The position numbers were made by a program, and so were the translations under genes. Source: Diphasiastrum complanatum (taxonomy: Eukaryota; Streptophyta; Lycopodiopsida; Lycopodiales; Lycopodiaceae). From it: a stretch of DNA of 64,000 bases. The notes under the pieces were generated by a model. It made no database searches. It saw nothing but the letters and a program-made list of their open reading frames with translations, and had not been told where the DNA came from. Shown here in pieces: positions 30,444 through 41,374 of the stretch (position 1 is its first letter; the number at the start of each line of letters is the position of its first letter). Location: positions 12,570,627 through 12,634,626 of the forward strand of contig CM055107.1 of the NCBI GenBank assembly GCA_029204225.1, given 5' to 3'.

Positions 30444-30910
30444 GTTTAATAAGTGCAAGGGCACTGGTGTCCTGCGTGTGTAAGCCCAACCCAATGAGCA
30501 TGCAAATTGGCTAGGTAGAACTTGAATTAAAGACTTGGGACCTAAATAGAATAAAATATTAAAAAACTCCAAAGTCAAGTTACATGGTTCTAAGTTGAGA
30601 GAATCTCACATGAATAATGTGAGTTTGGTCCTCTTCTTATTGAACCATTAGATTGTAATCATTTTAGTTTGAGTGGCTAAGATTGGGATTCTATCCAATT
30701 AGAAAGGGCCAATGAGAGCCAAGATGGCCTCTCCTCTCAACTATATAAGGAGGCCATTTTCCATTGTAAAATATCATCTCTTTTCTTAATAAAGCTCTAG
30801 CTCTTTCTATTTCTAACTCCATCTCTAACTATCTCTCTCTCTCTCCTTCCCTGATTGGGATCGAATAGTTTGGGGAAGGTGCTCGAGCCTCCCAAGCCTT
30901 TCCTTACCAA

Positions 30911-30974
<64 letters not shown>

Positions 30975-31210
30975 TGGGATAGAATAGCTTTGGGTAGGCT
31001 CTCGAGCCCCCAAAGCCTTTCTCAACCTAGAAATTTTCTCTCTTTCTTCTCTCCTCTCTCTAAGTAGAGACCAAATAGTTTGGGGAAGCTGCTCGGGCCT
31101 CCCAAACCTCTCACTACTTGGAACTTTTCTCTCTCTCTTCGTTCTATGCAGGTGAAGGCGAGGTTGCCGCTCCCAGCAATGAACCTCTATGCTACATTGA
31201 TGACACAACA
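30444..31210 (+). repeat. LTR-like unit 1 (CT-tract family)
   Basis: It has a TATA box CTATATAAGG (30741), an AATAAAGCTC poly(A)-like word about 45 bp later, a long CT run (about 30910-30970), and the end ...TGACACAACA. The full start TGTTGGCTAAGCC is seen only in the minus units, so this copy lacks its first bases. TG...CA ends with TATA and AATAAA fit a plant LTR. Confidence 0.75.
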
Positions 31211-31212
31211 AT

Positions 31213-31664
31213 ATAGAGAGAGAGATAGCTAGAGATGGAGTTAGAAATAGAAAGAGCTAGAGCTTTATTTAGAAAAGAGATGATGTTTTACAATGGAAAA
31301 TGGCCTCCTTATATAGTTGAGAGGGGAGGCCATCTTGGCTCTTATTGGCCCTTTCTAATTGGCTAGAGTCCTAATCTTAGCCATTCAAACTAAAATCATT
31401 ACAATCTAATGGTTCAATAAGAAGAGGACCAAACTCACATGATTCATGTGAGATTTCCTCAACTTAGAACCATGTAACTTGACTTTGGAGTTTTTTATTA
31501 TTTTATTCTATTTAGGCCCCAAGTCTTTTATTCAAGTTCTACCTAGCCAATTTGTGTGCTCATTGGGTTGGGCTTACACACGTAGGACGCTAGTGCCCTC
31601 GCACTTATTATTCTAGCTATACAATATACTATGGCGGGCCCCACTAGGTAAGGCTTAGCCAACA
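31213..31664 (-). repeat. LTR-like unit 2 (minus strand, truncated)
   Basis: The minus strand begins TGTTGGCTAAGCCTTACC at 31664 and runs to the CT tract, where it stops. It supplies the intact LTR start missing from the plus units. Unit 4 (32511-32962) is its near-identical repeat. Confidence 0.78.
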
Positions 31665-31710
31665 ATATTCTAGGTGGTGGGATCCACCTATTTATTGGTG
31701 GGTGCCCCAA

Positions 31711-32218
31711 GCCTTACCTAGTGGGCCCCGCCCTAGTATATTGTATAGCTAGAATAATAAGTGCGAGGGCACTAGCATCCTGCGTGTGTAAGCCCAACCC
31801 AATGAGCACGCAAATTGGCTAGGTAGAACTTGAATAAAAGACTTGGGGCCTAAATAGAATAAAATAATAAAAAACTCCAAAGTCAAGTTACATGGTTCTA
31901 AGTTGAGAGAATCTCACATGAATCATGTGAGTTTGGTCCTCTTCTTATTGAACCATTAGATTGTGATCATTTTAGTTTGAGTGGCTAAGATTGGGATTCT
32001 ATCCAATTAGAAAGGGCCAATGAGAGCCAAGATGGCCTCTCCTCTCAACTATATAAGGAGGCCATTTTCCATTGTAAAATATCATCTCTTTTCTTAATAA
32101 AGCTCTAGCTCTTTCTATTTCTAACTCCATCTCTAACTATCTCTCTCTCTCTCCTTCCCTGATTGGGATCGAATAGTTTGGGGAAGGTGCTCGAGCCTCC
32201 CAAGCCTTTCCTTACCAA

Positions 32219-32272
<54 letters not shown>

Positions 32273-32508
32273 TGGGATAGAATAGCTTTGGGTAGGCTCT
32301 CGAGCCCCCAAAGCCTTTCTCAACCTAGAAATTTTCTCTCTTTCTTCTCTCCTCTCTCTAAGTAGAGACCAAATAGTTTGGGGAAGCTGCTCGGGCCTCC
32401 CAAACCTCTCACTACTTGGAACTTTTCTCTCTCTCTTCGTTCTATGCAGGTGAAGGCGAGGTTGCCGCTCCCAGCAATGAACCTCTATGCTACATTGATG
32501 ACACAACA
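31711..32508 (+). repeat. LTR-like unit 3 (CT-tract family)
   Basis: Nearly identical to unit 1 apart from a shorter CT run (about 32219-32269). It starts at GCCTTACCTAGTGGGCC. Confidence 0.78.
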
Positions 32509-32510
32509 AT

Positions 32511-32962
32511 ATAGAGAGAGAGATAGCTAGAGATGGAGTTAGAAATAGAAAGAGCTAGAGCTTTATTTAGAAAAGAGATGATGTTTTACAATGGAAAATG
32601 GCCTCCTTATATAGTTGAGAGGGGAGGCCATCTTGGCTCTTATTGGCCCTTTCTAATTGGCTAGAGTCCTAATCTTAGCCATTCAAACTAAAATCATTAC
32701 AATCTAATGGTTCAATAAGAAGAGGACCAAACTCACATGATTCATGTGAGATTTCCTCAACTTAGAACCATGTAACTTGACTTTGGAGTTTTTTATTATT
32801 TTATTCTATTTAGGCCCCAAGTCTTTTATTCAAGTTCTACCTAGCCAATTTGCGTGCTCATTGGGTTGGGCTTACACACGTAGGACGCTAGTGCCCTCGC
32901 ACTTATTATTCTAGCTATACAATATACTATGGCGGGCCCCACTAGGTAAGGCTTAGCCAACA
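32511..32962 (-). repeat. LTR-like unit 4 (minus strand, truncated)
   Basis: A near-exact copy of 31213-31664 one period away, with the same TGTTGGCT start and the same truncation point in the CT tract. Confidence 0.78.
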
Positions 32963-33008
32963 ATATTCTAGGTGGTGGGATCCACCTATTTATTGGTGGG
33001 TGCCCCAA

Positions 33009-33514
33009 GCCTTACCTAGTGGGCCCCGCCCTAGTATATTGTATAGCTAGAATAATAAGTGCGAGGGCACTAGCATCCTGCGTGTGTAAGCCCAACCCAA
33101 TGAGCACGCAAATTGGCTAGGTAGAACTTGAATAAAAGACTTGGGGCCTAAATAGAATAAAATAATAAAAAACTCCAAAGTCAAGTTACATGGTTCTAAG
33201 TTGAGAGAATCTCACATGAATCATGTGAGTTTGGTCCTCTTCTTATTGAACCATTAGATTGTGATCATTTTAGTTTGAATGGCTAAGATTAGGATTCTAG
33301 CCCATTAGAAAGGGCCAATAAGAGCCAAGATGGCCTTCCCTCTCACTATAAAAGGAGGCCATTTTCCATTGTAAAGCATCATCTCTTTTTTGAATAAAGC
33401 TCTAGCTCTTTCTATTTCTAACTCCATCTCTAGCTATCTCTCTCTCTCCTTCCTTGGTTGGGATCGAATAGTTTGGGGAAGGTGCTCGGGCCTCCCAGGC
33501 CTTTCCTAACCAAG

Positions 33515-33593
<79 letters not shown>

Positions 33594-33829
33594 TGAGATA
33601 GAATAGCTTTGGGTAGGCGCTCGAGCCCCCAAAGCCTTTCTCAACCTAGGAATTTCCTCTCTCTCTTCTCTCCTCTCTCTAAGTAGTGACCGCATAGTTT
33701 GGAGAAGGTGCTTGGGCCTCCCAAGCCTCTCGCTACTTGGAACTTTTCTCTCTCTCTTCTTGTTATGCAAATAAAGGCGAGGTTGCCGCTCCCAGCGATG
33801 AACCTCTATGCTACATTGACAACACAACA
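33009..33829 (+). repeat. LTR-like unit 5 (CT-tract family), more diverged
   Basis: Same layout, with a longer CT run (about 33520-33590) and more substitutions than units 1 and 3. It ends ...AACACAACA and abuts a copia RT-RNase H fragment, so it may have inserted into that fragment. Confidence 0.75.
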
Positions 33830-34017
33830 ACATGTAAAAGCATCTATTGATGGTGATGAAACATCCTTTGAGGACATCACTATATATAAAAGGCTTATAG
33901 GCTCCTTGATATGTTTAACTATAACTAGACCTGATCGTAGTTATAGTGTTAAAAAATTAAGCCAATTCATCCAAAGTCCTCTGATATCACATTGAAAGAT
34001 GGCCAAAAGAGTTCTTA
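33830..34017 (+). pseudogene. Copia RT-RNase H junction fragment
   Basis: The plus strand reads VKASIDGDETSFEDITIYKR, LIGSLICLTITRPDRSYSVK, KLSQFIQSPLISH, then KMAKRVLRSL. This is the copia block between RT and RNase H (YRRLIGSLIYLT.TRPDIsYAV). It is joined head-on to the truncated end of copia B at about 34018, within the word CTCTTATTCC. Confidence 0.8.
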
Positions 34018-34756
34018 GATCTCTTATTCCATTCGCAATAACTTTGAACTTTTGGTTCGTATCCTTCACAAAGCAACGATCATGGGCGAATTCTACTTTC
34101 AACTTTTGATCAGTAATGACTCCAACAGAAAGTAGATTTTTCTTCAAACCTGGTACGTAAAGTACCTCCCTGATCATCCTGCTTTTGTCATCAGACAGTT
34201 GGATTGAAACTGTGCCTATCCCCTTGATCATGCACACCTCACCATTTGCTTGTGAAACAGATGTTCCATTATCCAATGCCTTCAAACTACTGAACCAGTT
34301 CTTGTTACCTGTCATGTGTCTTGTGGCTCCTGAGTCAATATAACATGCTTGATCATCTTGATTAGATGACAATGCAGATATGAAGATGTTAGAGTCTTCA
34401 GTTTCACCCTCATCGACAAGGTTACCTGTTTGTTTTGGTTTCCCCTTGCCTTGTTCCGCCAGGAATTTGCGACATTCACTCTTCCAGTGGCCCTTTTTAC
34501 CACAATGGAAGCACTTGCCTTTCTTCTTAGTTTTGCTGGAAGATCCCTCATCCTCCTGAGACTTGGCAAATTGTTGTTTAGTCTTCTTCTTGCCCTTGCC
34601 CTTGCCTTGTTTTTGGCGTGTTGCAAGTGCCTGATCATCAGCTTTTTGACGTCTAGCTTTCACCATTTCTCGTCGTTGCTCTTCCTGCATCAAGATTCCT
34701 GTGAGCTTGTCAAAGGTTGGCAATCTTTCTCTTGATGATATTCTGCTCACAAACAT
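34018..34756 (-). pseudogene. Copia B Gag C-terminus, protease and pre-integrase
   Basis: The 271-aa frame (34756-33941) begins MFVSRISSRERLPTFDKLTG and runs through EEQRREMVKARRQK, the zinc knuckle CFHCGKKGHWKSEC, ACYIDSGATRHMTGN (protease Asp-Ser-Gly-Ala), and LYVPGLKKNLLSVG. The last 25 residues come from the fused downstream sequence. It is the best-preserved Gag-protease part of the family in this window. Confidence 0.88.
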
Positions 34757-35220
34757 CTAATAGGATTTTGCACGAGCTCCACATCACGTATGCGTTCTCC
34801 AATAGAATGCAGTTCATCTCTCATTGTCTATATTCTGGTCATGTACGTCTGAATGTGCTCTCCTTGCTCCATACGGGCACTATTCAACTTTGACTTCAGA
34901 AACATGATTCTTGACAGATTTGACGTCTCGAACTGCTCCTTTAGCACATCTCATGCATGTCTGGGTGTAATAGCATCACAAATGTGGGTAATGATGTGAT
35001 CCTTCACTGACAAGTTAATGAAGGTCAAAGCTTTTCTCATCTTTTTGTCGAACACTTTGATGTTTGCTTCATTTGGCAGCCTTCTCTCATCACCTGTGAC
35101 GACTTTCCACACATCTTTCTCCATCAATATGTTTCTCATTTTGAATTTCCACACTGCATAGTTGGAAATCCCGTCCAATTTGCTACTTTCACTCAAAATG
35201 GACTCTCCCATGTTTGCCAT
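34757..35220 (-). pseudogene. gag: Copia B gag N-terminal part
   Basis: MANMGESILSESSKLDGISN..KDHIITHICDAITPRHA is the first open piece (35220-34951). The frame then carries a stop and a deletion of about 35 bp near 34760-34775, relative to A, before the next ORF. Confidence 0.82.
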
Positions 35221-36523
35221 CGCAAAACTACTTAAAACTTCTGCCTTAGGCTAAGAACAGTATGTCGAGGCCAACATTGATGTCAAAAGTTGAAAATAAT
35301 GACCTGCACTTTTTTTCTTACCAGGACACTCGCCGCTTTTCCACCAATTTGAAAGCCAAATCAGCGTCGCCTTCCGAAATGCACTCAGTCGTCAATTCCC
35401 AACAACGTGCCCAGTGGAATGGTGAAACTACTTCTAGTGTACTCCGAACACTTTCTCCACTGCAACCGCTCTATTTTGCTGTACCGTACTTGCAGGTACA
35501 GTCCGGGTGCCCTTCGTTTGGAGGTTATAGCCTTTCGTTTGGGTCAAAATGGGCAAAGGACCCAAAAATAGGGACTTTTCTAGCTTTTGAACTGTTTCTT
35601 CACTTTGAAGAAACTTCACTCTTCACTTGTGAAGGGACCCAACTCAACTTTCAGTATGAAAATTTTTAATGAAGATGAAGGCCAGAATGCACTTCAATTC
35701 TTTAGGACCCTGTTTAGAGCTCATCCAATGGCTGAACCAAATCTTGTGGTTCAAATTTCTCTCCCATCACAGATTCTGGACCGTTGATCCACTTGACACC
35801 TCATCTACAGGTTCAAAGTACATCTGGGCATCCAACCAAACTCTTGCATACGCTAAGAACTTCGATACACTAAGTTCTTCATCGCGTTGGACGCGCAAAC
35901 TGCCCGCGACTTCCCTGCCTTCGGCCGCGCCTCCCTTCTCTCAAAAAGATCGGATCAAGCTCTCCTGTGGATCGTTTTGAGCACAATCTGAGGCCTAGAG
36001 CAGGGTTACCCTTCTGAATTCATGACTATAGAATGTTCAGTCACGAAATTATGTGGAGAAACGGTGATTTTAGCTCAACTTGACAAAGTGGCTTTTTCAC
36101 CTTTTTTACCGCAAATCTGCTAGGTTAACTGTCTGGAGACAAATCTCTGACATAAACCTCAGAATCTCTCCATGGCTGATTGACAGTGTGATTAGCTTCC
36201 TTCCTGTCCTTACGGCATCCGAAACAGTGCACAAACAACGAAGAAATCACCAGTTATGTATAAAGACCGTAACCCCAAGTCCGGTTTCAATTTTCAGCTG
36301 GCTTCAAAACTGTCAATCTTTCACCAAATTTTTCCCTGTCTGATGCTATGCATAGGCTAATAATCCCTCTGTTGAGCTTAGCAAGCCTCTATAAATTAGA
36401 AACCATGCACCAGTGCTTCTCTTTTCGTCTTCAACCTGCCGTAAAACCCCGAACTCTCAGAAGACAGTTCTCCCGAAGCTCTCTTTAACGACGACACTGT
36501 ACTGTGTACACTCCCTGTACGGA

Positions 36524-36805
36524 TCTGATACCAACTTAGAATTTGCTTTGCACAATTACACAGATCATGCTACACGATAACACAGACAGAAATTCACTCT
36601 CCTCAACAAGCTCACATAGCAACTGTATTTCTCAAAATGAAATTACACTGTACATATAGTTGTTCACTCAGGCAACCCATGCATGACCCAGGTTGCCGTT
36701 GGCGGGACGCGTGTCCCGTCGACTTGCCTCGTGGCGAGGCCAACTGATCCTTATCCACTGATAGGACCCACTTACAGTCACACAATGATTCTAACTTTAA
36801 TTCTA
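36524..36805 (-). repeat. LTR B (36536-36805) with adjacent primer site
   Basis: The LTR is 270 bp. On the minus strand it starts TTAGAATTAAAGTTAGAATC and ends CAAATTCTAA, followed after two bases by TGGTATCAGATCC (36533-36521 region), the initiator-Met primer site with one mismatch. It directly abuts LTR D at its start. Confidence 0.88.
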
Positions 36806-36806
36806 A

Positions 36807-37263
36807 CTAAGATACACAATTCAAGAAAGGAACTTTTTGTGATTTTTCATTCACTTTGAACTTGGCAACATTATCTCTATGTAGCAAGTTTATAATGTGC
36901 AATAATTGTCAAGGATCATTCTAGCAGTTTAGAAAAGCGACTTTACACAGCTTAATCAATCACTCTGATACATCAATCTTGTAAGAAGAGAGCACACACA
37001 ATCCCCAAGAAAGCTTATCTACAAGTCTATTTACACAAAGCAAAGTAAAGTAAATAAATACAATCTAGTTTTTGTGGGGTACCGTTGCATGGCAGTTCGG
37101 TCCCCGTTATGGGACGCGTGTCCCAGCTCTGCTCTACACGTGTCGTCAAACTAGCACTCATGTGAACTGTTACATAAACAAAAAAAACTCGAAAACACTA
37201 CTAAAACAAGAAATAGTCATGGAATGTAAGAGAAACTCGGGCTTACTTATTCTAATATCTCCC
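36807..37263 (-). repeat. LTR D, 3' LTR of a related copia element
   Basis: Following the RNase H fragment on the minus strand there is a purine run TAAGGGAGATA and then TTAGAATAAGTAAGCCCG, the same TTAGAAT start as LTRs A-C. It shares GGGACGCGTGTCCCA with them but is otherwise diverged. The right limit is set by the PPT and the left limit by the start of LTR B. Confidence 0.65.
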
Positions 37264-37289
37264 TTAAACCCTAGTTTATCTTTCTTACA

Positions 37290-37696
37290 AAGAGCTTTTC
37301 TCCAAAAAAAAAATCAAATTTAGCAATACTTAAAGCTTTAGTAAGTATATCAGCTAATTGATCCTCTTTCTTACAATGCGCTACATCTATTTCGTTAGAT
37401 AACAATTCCTCTCTAATGAAATGATATTTAATCTCTATATGCTTCATGCGTGTGTGGAATACAAGATTTTTAGCTAGTTATATAGTGCTCTGGCTATCAC
37501 ATCTGATTATAGTAGGCTTATTCTGCGGAATTTCAATGTCTTCTAACATATTTCTTAGCCAAACTACTTCCTGCGTAGCTAAACAAGTGCTTTGTATTCT
37601 GCTTTTGTAGTAGAAAGAGCAACTGTGTCTTATTTCTTACTAGACCAAGAGAATATACCATTACCAACATGAAAAACATACCCTATGGTAGATCTC
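37290..37696 (-). pseudogene. Copia D RNase H fragment
   Basis: In shifting frames the minus strand reads GYVFHVGNGIFSWSSKK, TVALSTTKAEYKAL, and further on KHIEIKYHFIREE-like and LADxLTKAL-like blocks. It is the 3' end of a copia pol gene broken by many stops, cut at 37697 by an LTR-like insert. Confidence 0.7.
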
Positions 37697-38520
<824 letters not shown>

Positions 38521-38629
38521 CCATGTAAGATGCTTCTTTCCTTAATTCTCCTAGCCGAAAGTAATATCATGAAAGAGTTCGTCTACAATACCAAAAAGTC
38601 TACATAAAACGTGAGCATAAAAGTGCTTC
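38521..38629. other. No feature recognised
   Basis: Short anonymous stretch between the LTR-like repeat and the degraded ORF. Confidence 0.3.
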
Positions 38630-40299
38630 ACATGGATAAACTCAAAAACTCTATTTTGGTAACATAAATGCAGAAAAAGTCTTCCTGAGTCGCTACTAGT
38701 GGAAAATTGGAGACGTTCGGTTGCTGAAATGCTGATTTGCCTTCTAACTGTCCCCCTTCTTCGTCCTGCACATCGATTAGGATCTGTAAAAATTCAATTT
38801 CTTGATTGGTAAGTCATCCTTGTTGCCACTACTTTGTCCTTCCTTCTCTTTGAAATCTAAAAATCGCTTTTTCTTACTCGTTCCTGATCTAGAAATGACT
38901 GAGTTCAGATTGTTAAGATTGAAAGAGCCTGTCCTTTTGTTTGCGTTCTGGTATTTACTTGTCTTGGAGGGTAGAAATGATGGGACGTTTTAGAAGACGC
39001 TCTATTTCTCGGATATTTTTGGCATCTCCCAAGGGTGCAAGTAATTTAATAGAAGAGTCTTTAGCAAGTTCGATGGAAGCATCAATCATGTACTAGTGGA
39101 TAAAGAAAAAAGTAATACGTGACTCACTACATCCCTAGCATGTTTCTTTAACCACATGAAAAAAACATTTATCTGGTTTTGGAGGGAAGCACCATGAAAA
39201 AACTTGGCAAGGTTATTCATAATGAACTAGATAGCATGATCAAACCAAATGATGGAAGAGCTATTTTTTACACTTTTCACCACATCTACATTTGAAGACG
39301 GGTATTTTCCAGTTCCAGATTCTGGCTTGGTGTAAGTTCATTCTATTGAAGCCAGTCTCACAGTGTCCTCTGGTCCTAGCCCAAACTTGCTCAGAGGGGC
39401 AGCGAGAGGGTTCAAATTTGTTCATGCGAATAATGCTATCAAAAGAAACGGGGGTCTCAAGTGAAGGATTCTTATGCAGTGCGGCCAATTTGCAAACTTG
39501 TATTTCTTTTTCCATCAGATGAGTCATCAGAATCCAAAGGTCGATAGGAATAGGTGCAAGAAAATTAATAGAAGGAAGACTCTAGAGTTTGTAAGACGTA
39601 AGAGTGAATTTGTAAATTGCTTCTAGCAAGAACAAAAGGGACTTGGAAATTTTTGGATTGGCAGAAATCATAAGAGAAAAGATCACCAATATCGCAAAAG
39701 TCTTGAGAGAAGATCTCAAGTTGAGAAACACTGTCTTCATCAAAGTCATCAGTAGAGACAACAGGGTGTGGAGATAAAGGAACATCAAAAGCAGAAGGGG
39801 TAGTAACAGTAGGAGCAATACCATTTTCATTTTTCAAGCATATGACCACTTTTCTAATGTGCGAATTGTAGAACTTTTCTTCTTCTTCGAACTTCTCAAC
39901 AAAATCATTAAGACGACCATAAAGATTTTCCACAAGGCTCAACGGCATTTTTTTCTGATAAAACTCAAGATAAACCTTTACCTAGTCAATAGTCTCAAGC
40001 AAATCAATCAGACAAAGAATCTTATCCTCAGGTCTAGCAGAAGAACAAGTAGCCATATCAATGTTAATGATAAATTTATGCATCTCAATGGCCTTCTTCA
40101 TACAACAAATAATAGTTTGAACAAAAAGGTTAGGTGGAGGTAGGGGCTCCCATAACTCAAAGAGGTAGCTTCCTGAAACCATCCTATGGACTAAACCATA
40201 AAAAAAGACCTTTGTTAGCTTATGAATCGGTACTATCCCCACCAAAGAATAGTTGGATTTACACCACCAGGATGCATAGAGAGAGATACAAGACTGCAC
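38630..40299 (-). pseudogene. Degraded long ORF of unknown family
   Basis: The minus strand can be read almost continuously for about 550 codons. 40299-39982 (VGIVPIHKLTKVFFYGLVHR..CLIDLLETID) is followed by a single TAG, then YLEFYQKKMPLSLVENLYGR..ESSFY (39948-39565), a frame change into MEKEIQVCKLAALHKNPSLE (39527-39261) ending CRCGEKC, then KPDKCFFHVVKETC and SIKLLAPLGDAKNIREIERL with scattered stops to about 38630. The run of aligned open pieces argues for a real, recently decayed gene. Cys/His pairs (CRCGEKC, CFFHVVKETCxGC) could bind zinc. I do not recognise the family. A mobile-element protein is the likeliest guess. Confidence 0.45.
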
Positions 40300-40959
40300 T
40301 TAGTTTCTCTTGACAAAGCAAGACTGAAATTTTTTAAAGCCTTTCTTCATAATCCAACAAGGTAAAGTATAGGTGAAAAGTAAAATAAAGTACTATAAAA
40401 CACCATAAAGCATAACCACTTTCAAGACGTCCAGCTGATACCTACCACCATCCCACAAAACACAACCGCACAAGTTAGTTTAGTGAGGAAGACAGATCAG
40501 TTGTTAGTCACGTCCAAAAGAAGTTATATTACTTAACAGCTTTAAATAACATTTAAAATCATAGTCCAATCTTCCCAGACAAACAATGTTTTAGAGATAG
40601 GCCAAGCCGTTATATCACCGTACTAGGATGAGTGCCATACTGATCAGCTTACGGGCAATTGGTCCATATCAGTTCGTTTCAGATGTGGTCTTATGTTGTT
40701 TCTTTTTTTGAAAAAAGGAAGTAAAAGCAAGATTGTGTAGGAGAGCGCTATATCTTTAAGACGTACATAACTGAACATACCATGCTTGTTGAAGCTGCAA
40801 AGAGTTTGTTCACACTAAAAAAGTGTACCTGAATGGTTGTAGATGTGGCTTCTTGAGAGGCTATCATTGTCTTTTGATGCGAGAGGATTCTTTCTCTTTG
40901 GATCATAGAAAGCCAAAATACACACTTTTTAGCACATAGCTGCTTATAAAGAATTATGG
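40300..40959. other. No gene recognised
   Basis: Anonymous sequence with no repeats, domains or signals that I can support. Confidence 0.35.
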
Positions 40960-41340
40960 AAAAAACGTTTAGGAGACGTATTCGGAGTATGTTAGATAAC
41001 TTGCTTTATGGAGAATCAGTTGGTACCATACCTTTTTATTGAGATAGCTAGTGTTTGATTCAGATGTGAACCGAAACGTACAAAGAAGAAGCCGGAGCAG
41101 TATGATGATGCTTGTACTTGGAAGTATATGGCTTTTGTGACAATTGTACATAATAGTGTATACTGCTAACCTGTAGGAAATGTTGACATTTAGCAACCAG
41201 GTTATCAGAATCTTCATCGAACAATTTACAAGAGTTCTTTGTGAAGGTTACTGACATGCCTGTATCAACTATCTTTGCTATGGATAGAAGATCTTTATCA
41301 AGAGTAGGGACATAGAGAACTTCTTCCAGTTTTTTGTCAC
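40960..41340 (-). pseudogene. Copia pre-integrase fragment
   Basis: The minus strand from 41340 reads DKKLEEVLYVPTLDKDLLSI, AKIVDTGMSVTFTKNSCKLF, the usual sequence between copia protease and the integrase zinc finger (LxxVLYVPxLxxNLLSV). The rest down to 40960 is open but not recognisable. It starts at a perfect fold-back (41311-41374). Confidence 0.75.
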
Positions 41341-41374
41341 CTTGATTGTGACAAAAAACTGGAAGTTCTCTATG
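41311..41374. repeat. Fold-back hairpin, 27-30 bp arms
   Basis: CATAGAGAACTTC-TTCCAGT..GTCAC (41311-41340) is followed after 7 bp (CTTGATT) by its reverse complement (41348-41374), differing only by a 3-bp deletion. The left arm is the copia pre-integrase sequence, so the right arm is an inverted copy of it. Confidence 0.92.

Larger units (their letters stand above)
30444..33829. repeat. Array of five LTR-like units in alternating orientation
   Basis: The layout is plus unit 30444-31210, minus unit 31213-31664, 46-bp spacer, plus unit 31711-32508, minus unit 32511-32962, the same 46-bp spacer (32963-33008), plus unit 33009-33829. The period is about 1.3 kb (GTGCGAGGGCACTAG at 31761 and 33059 are 1298 bp apart). 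The first two periods are almost identical. Minus units match the first ~450 bp of plus units and stop at the CT tract, so each pair is a giant inverted repeat. It contains no element genes. Confidence 0.9.
34018..36805 (-). mobile_element. Ty1/copia retrotransposon B (same family as A), 3'-truncated
   Basis: The minus strand gives LTR (36805-36536), primer site, a 1.3-kb leader, gag with one deletion, protease, and the pre-integrase region up to 34018, where it ends in the middle of pol. It is highly similar to A over the shared length. It keeps two codons that are stops in A, so it branched before those changes. Confidence 0.9.
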
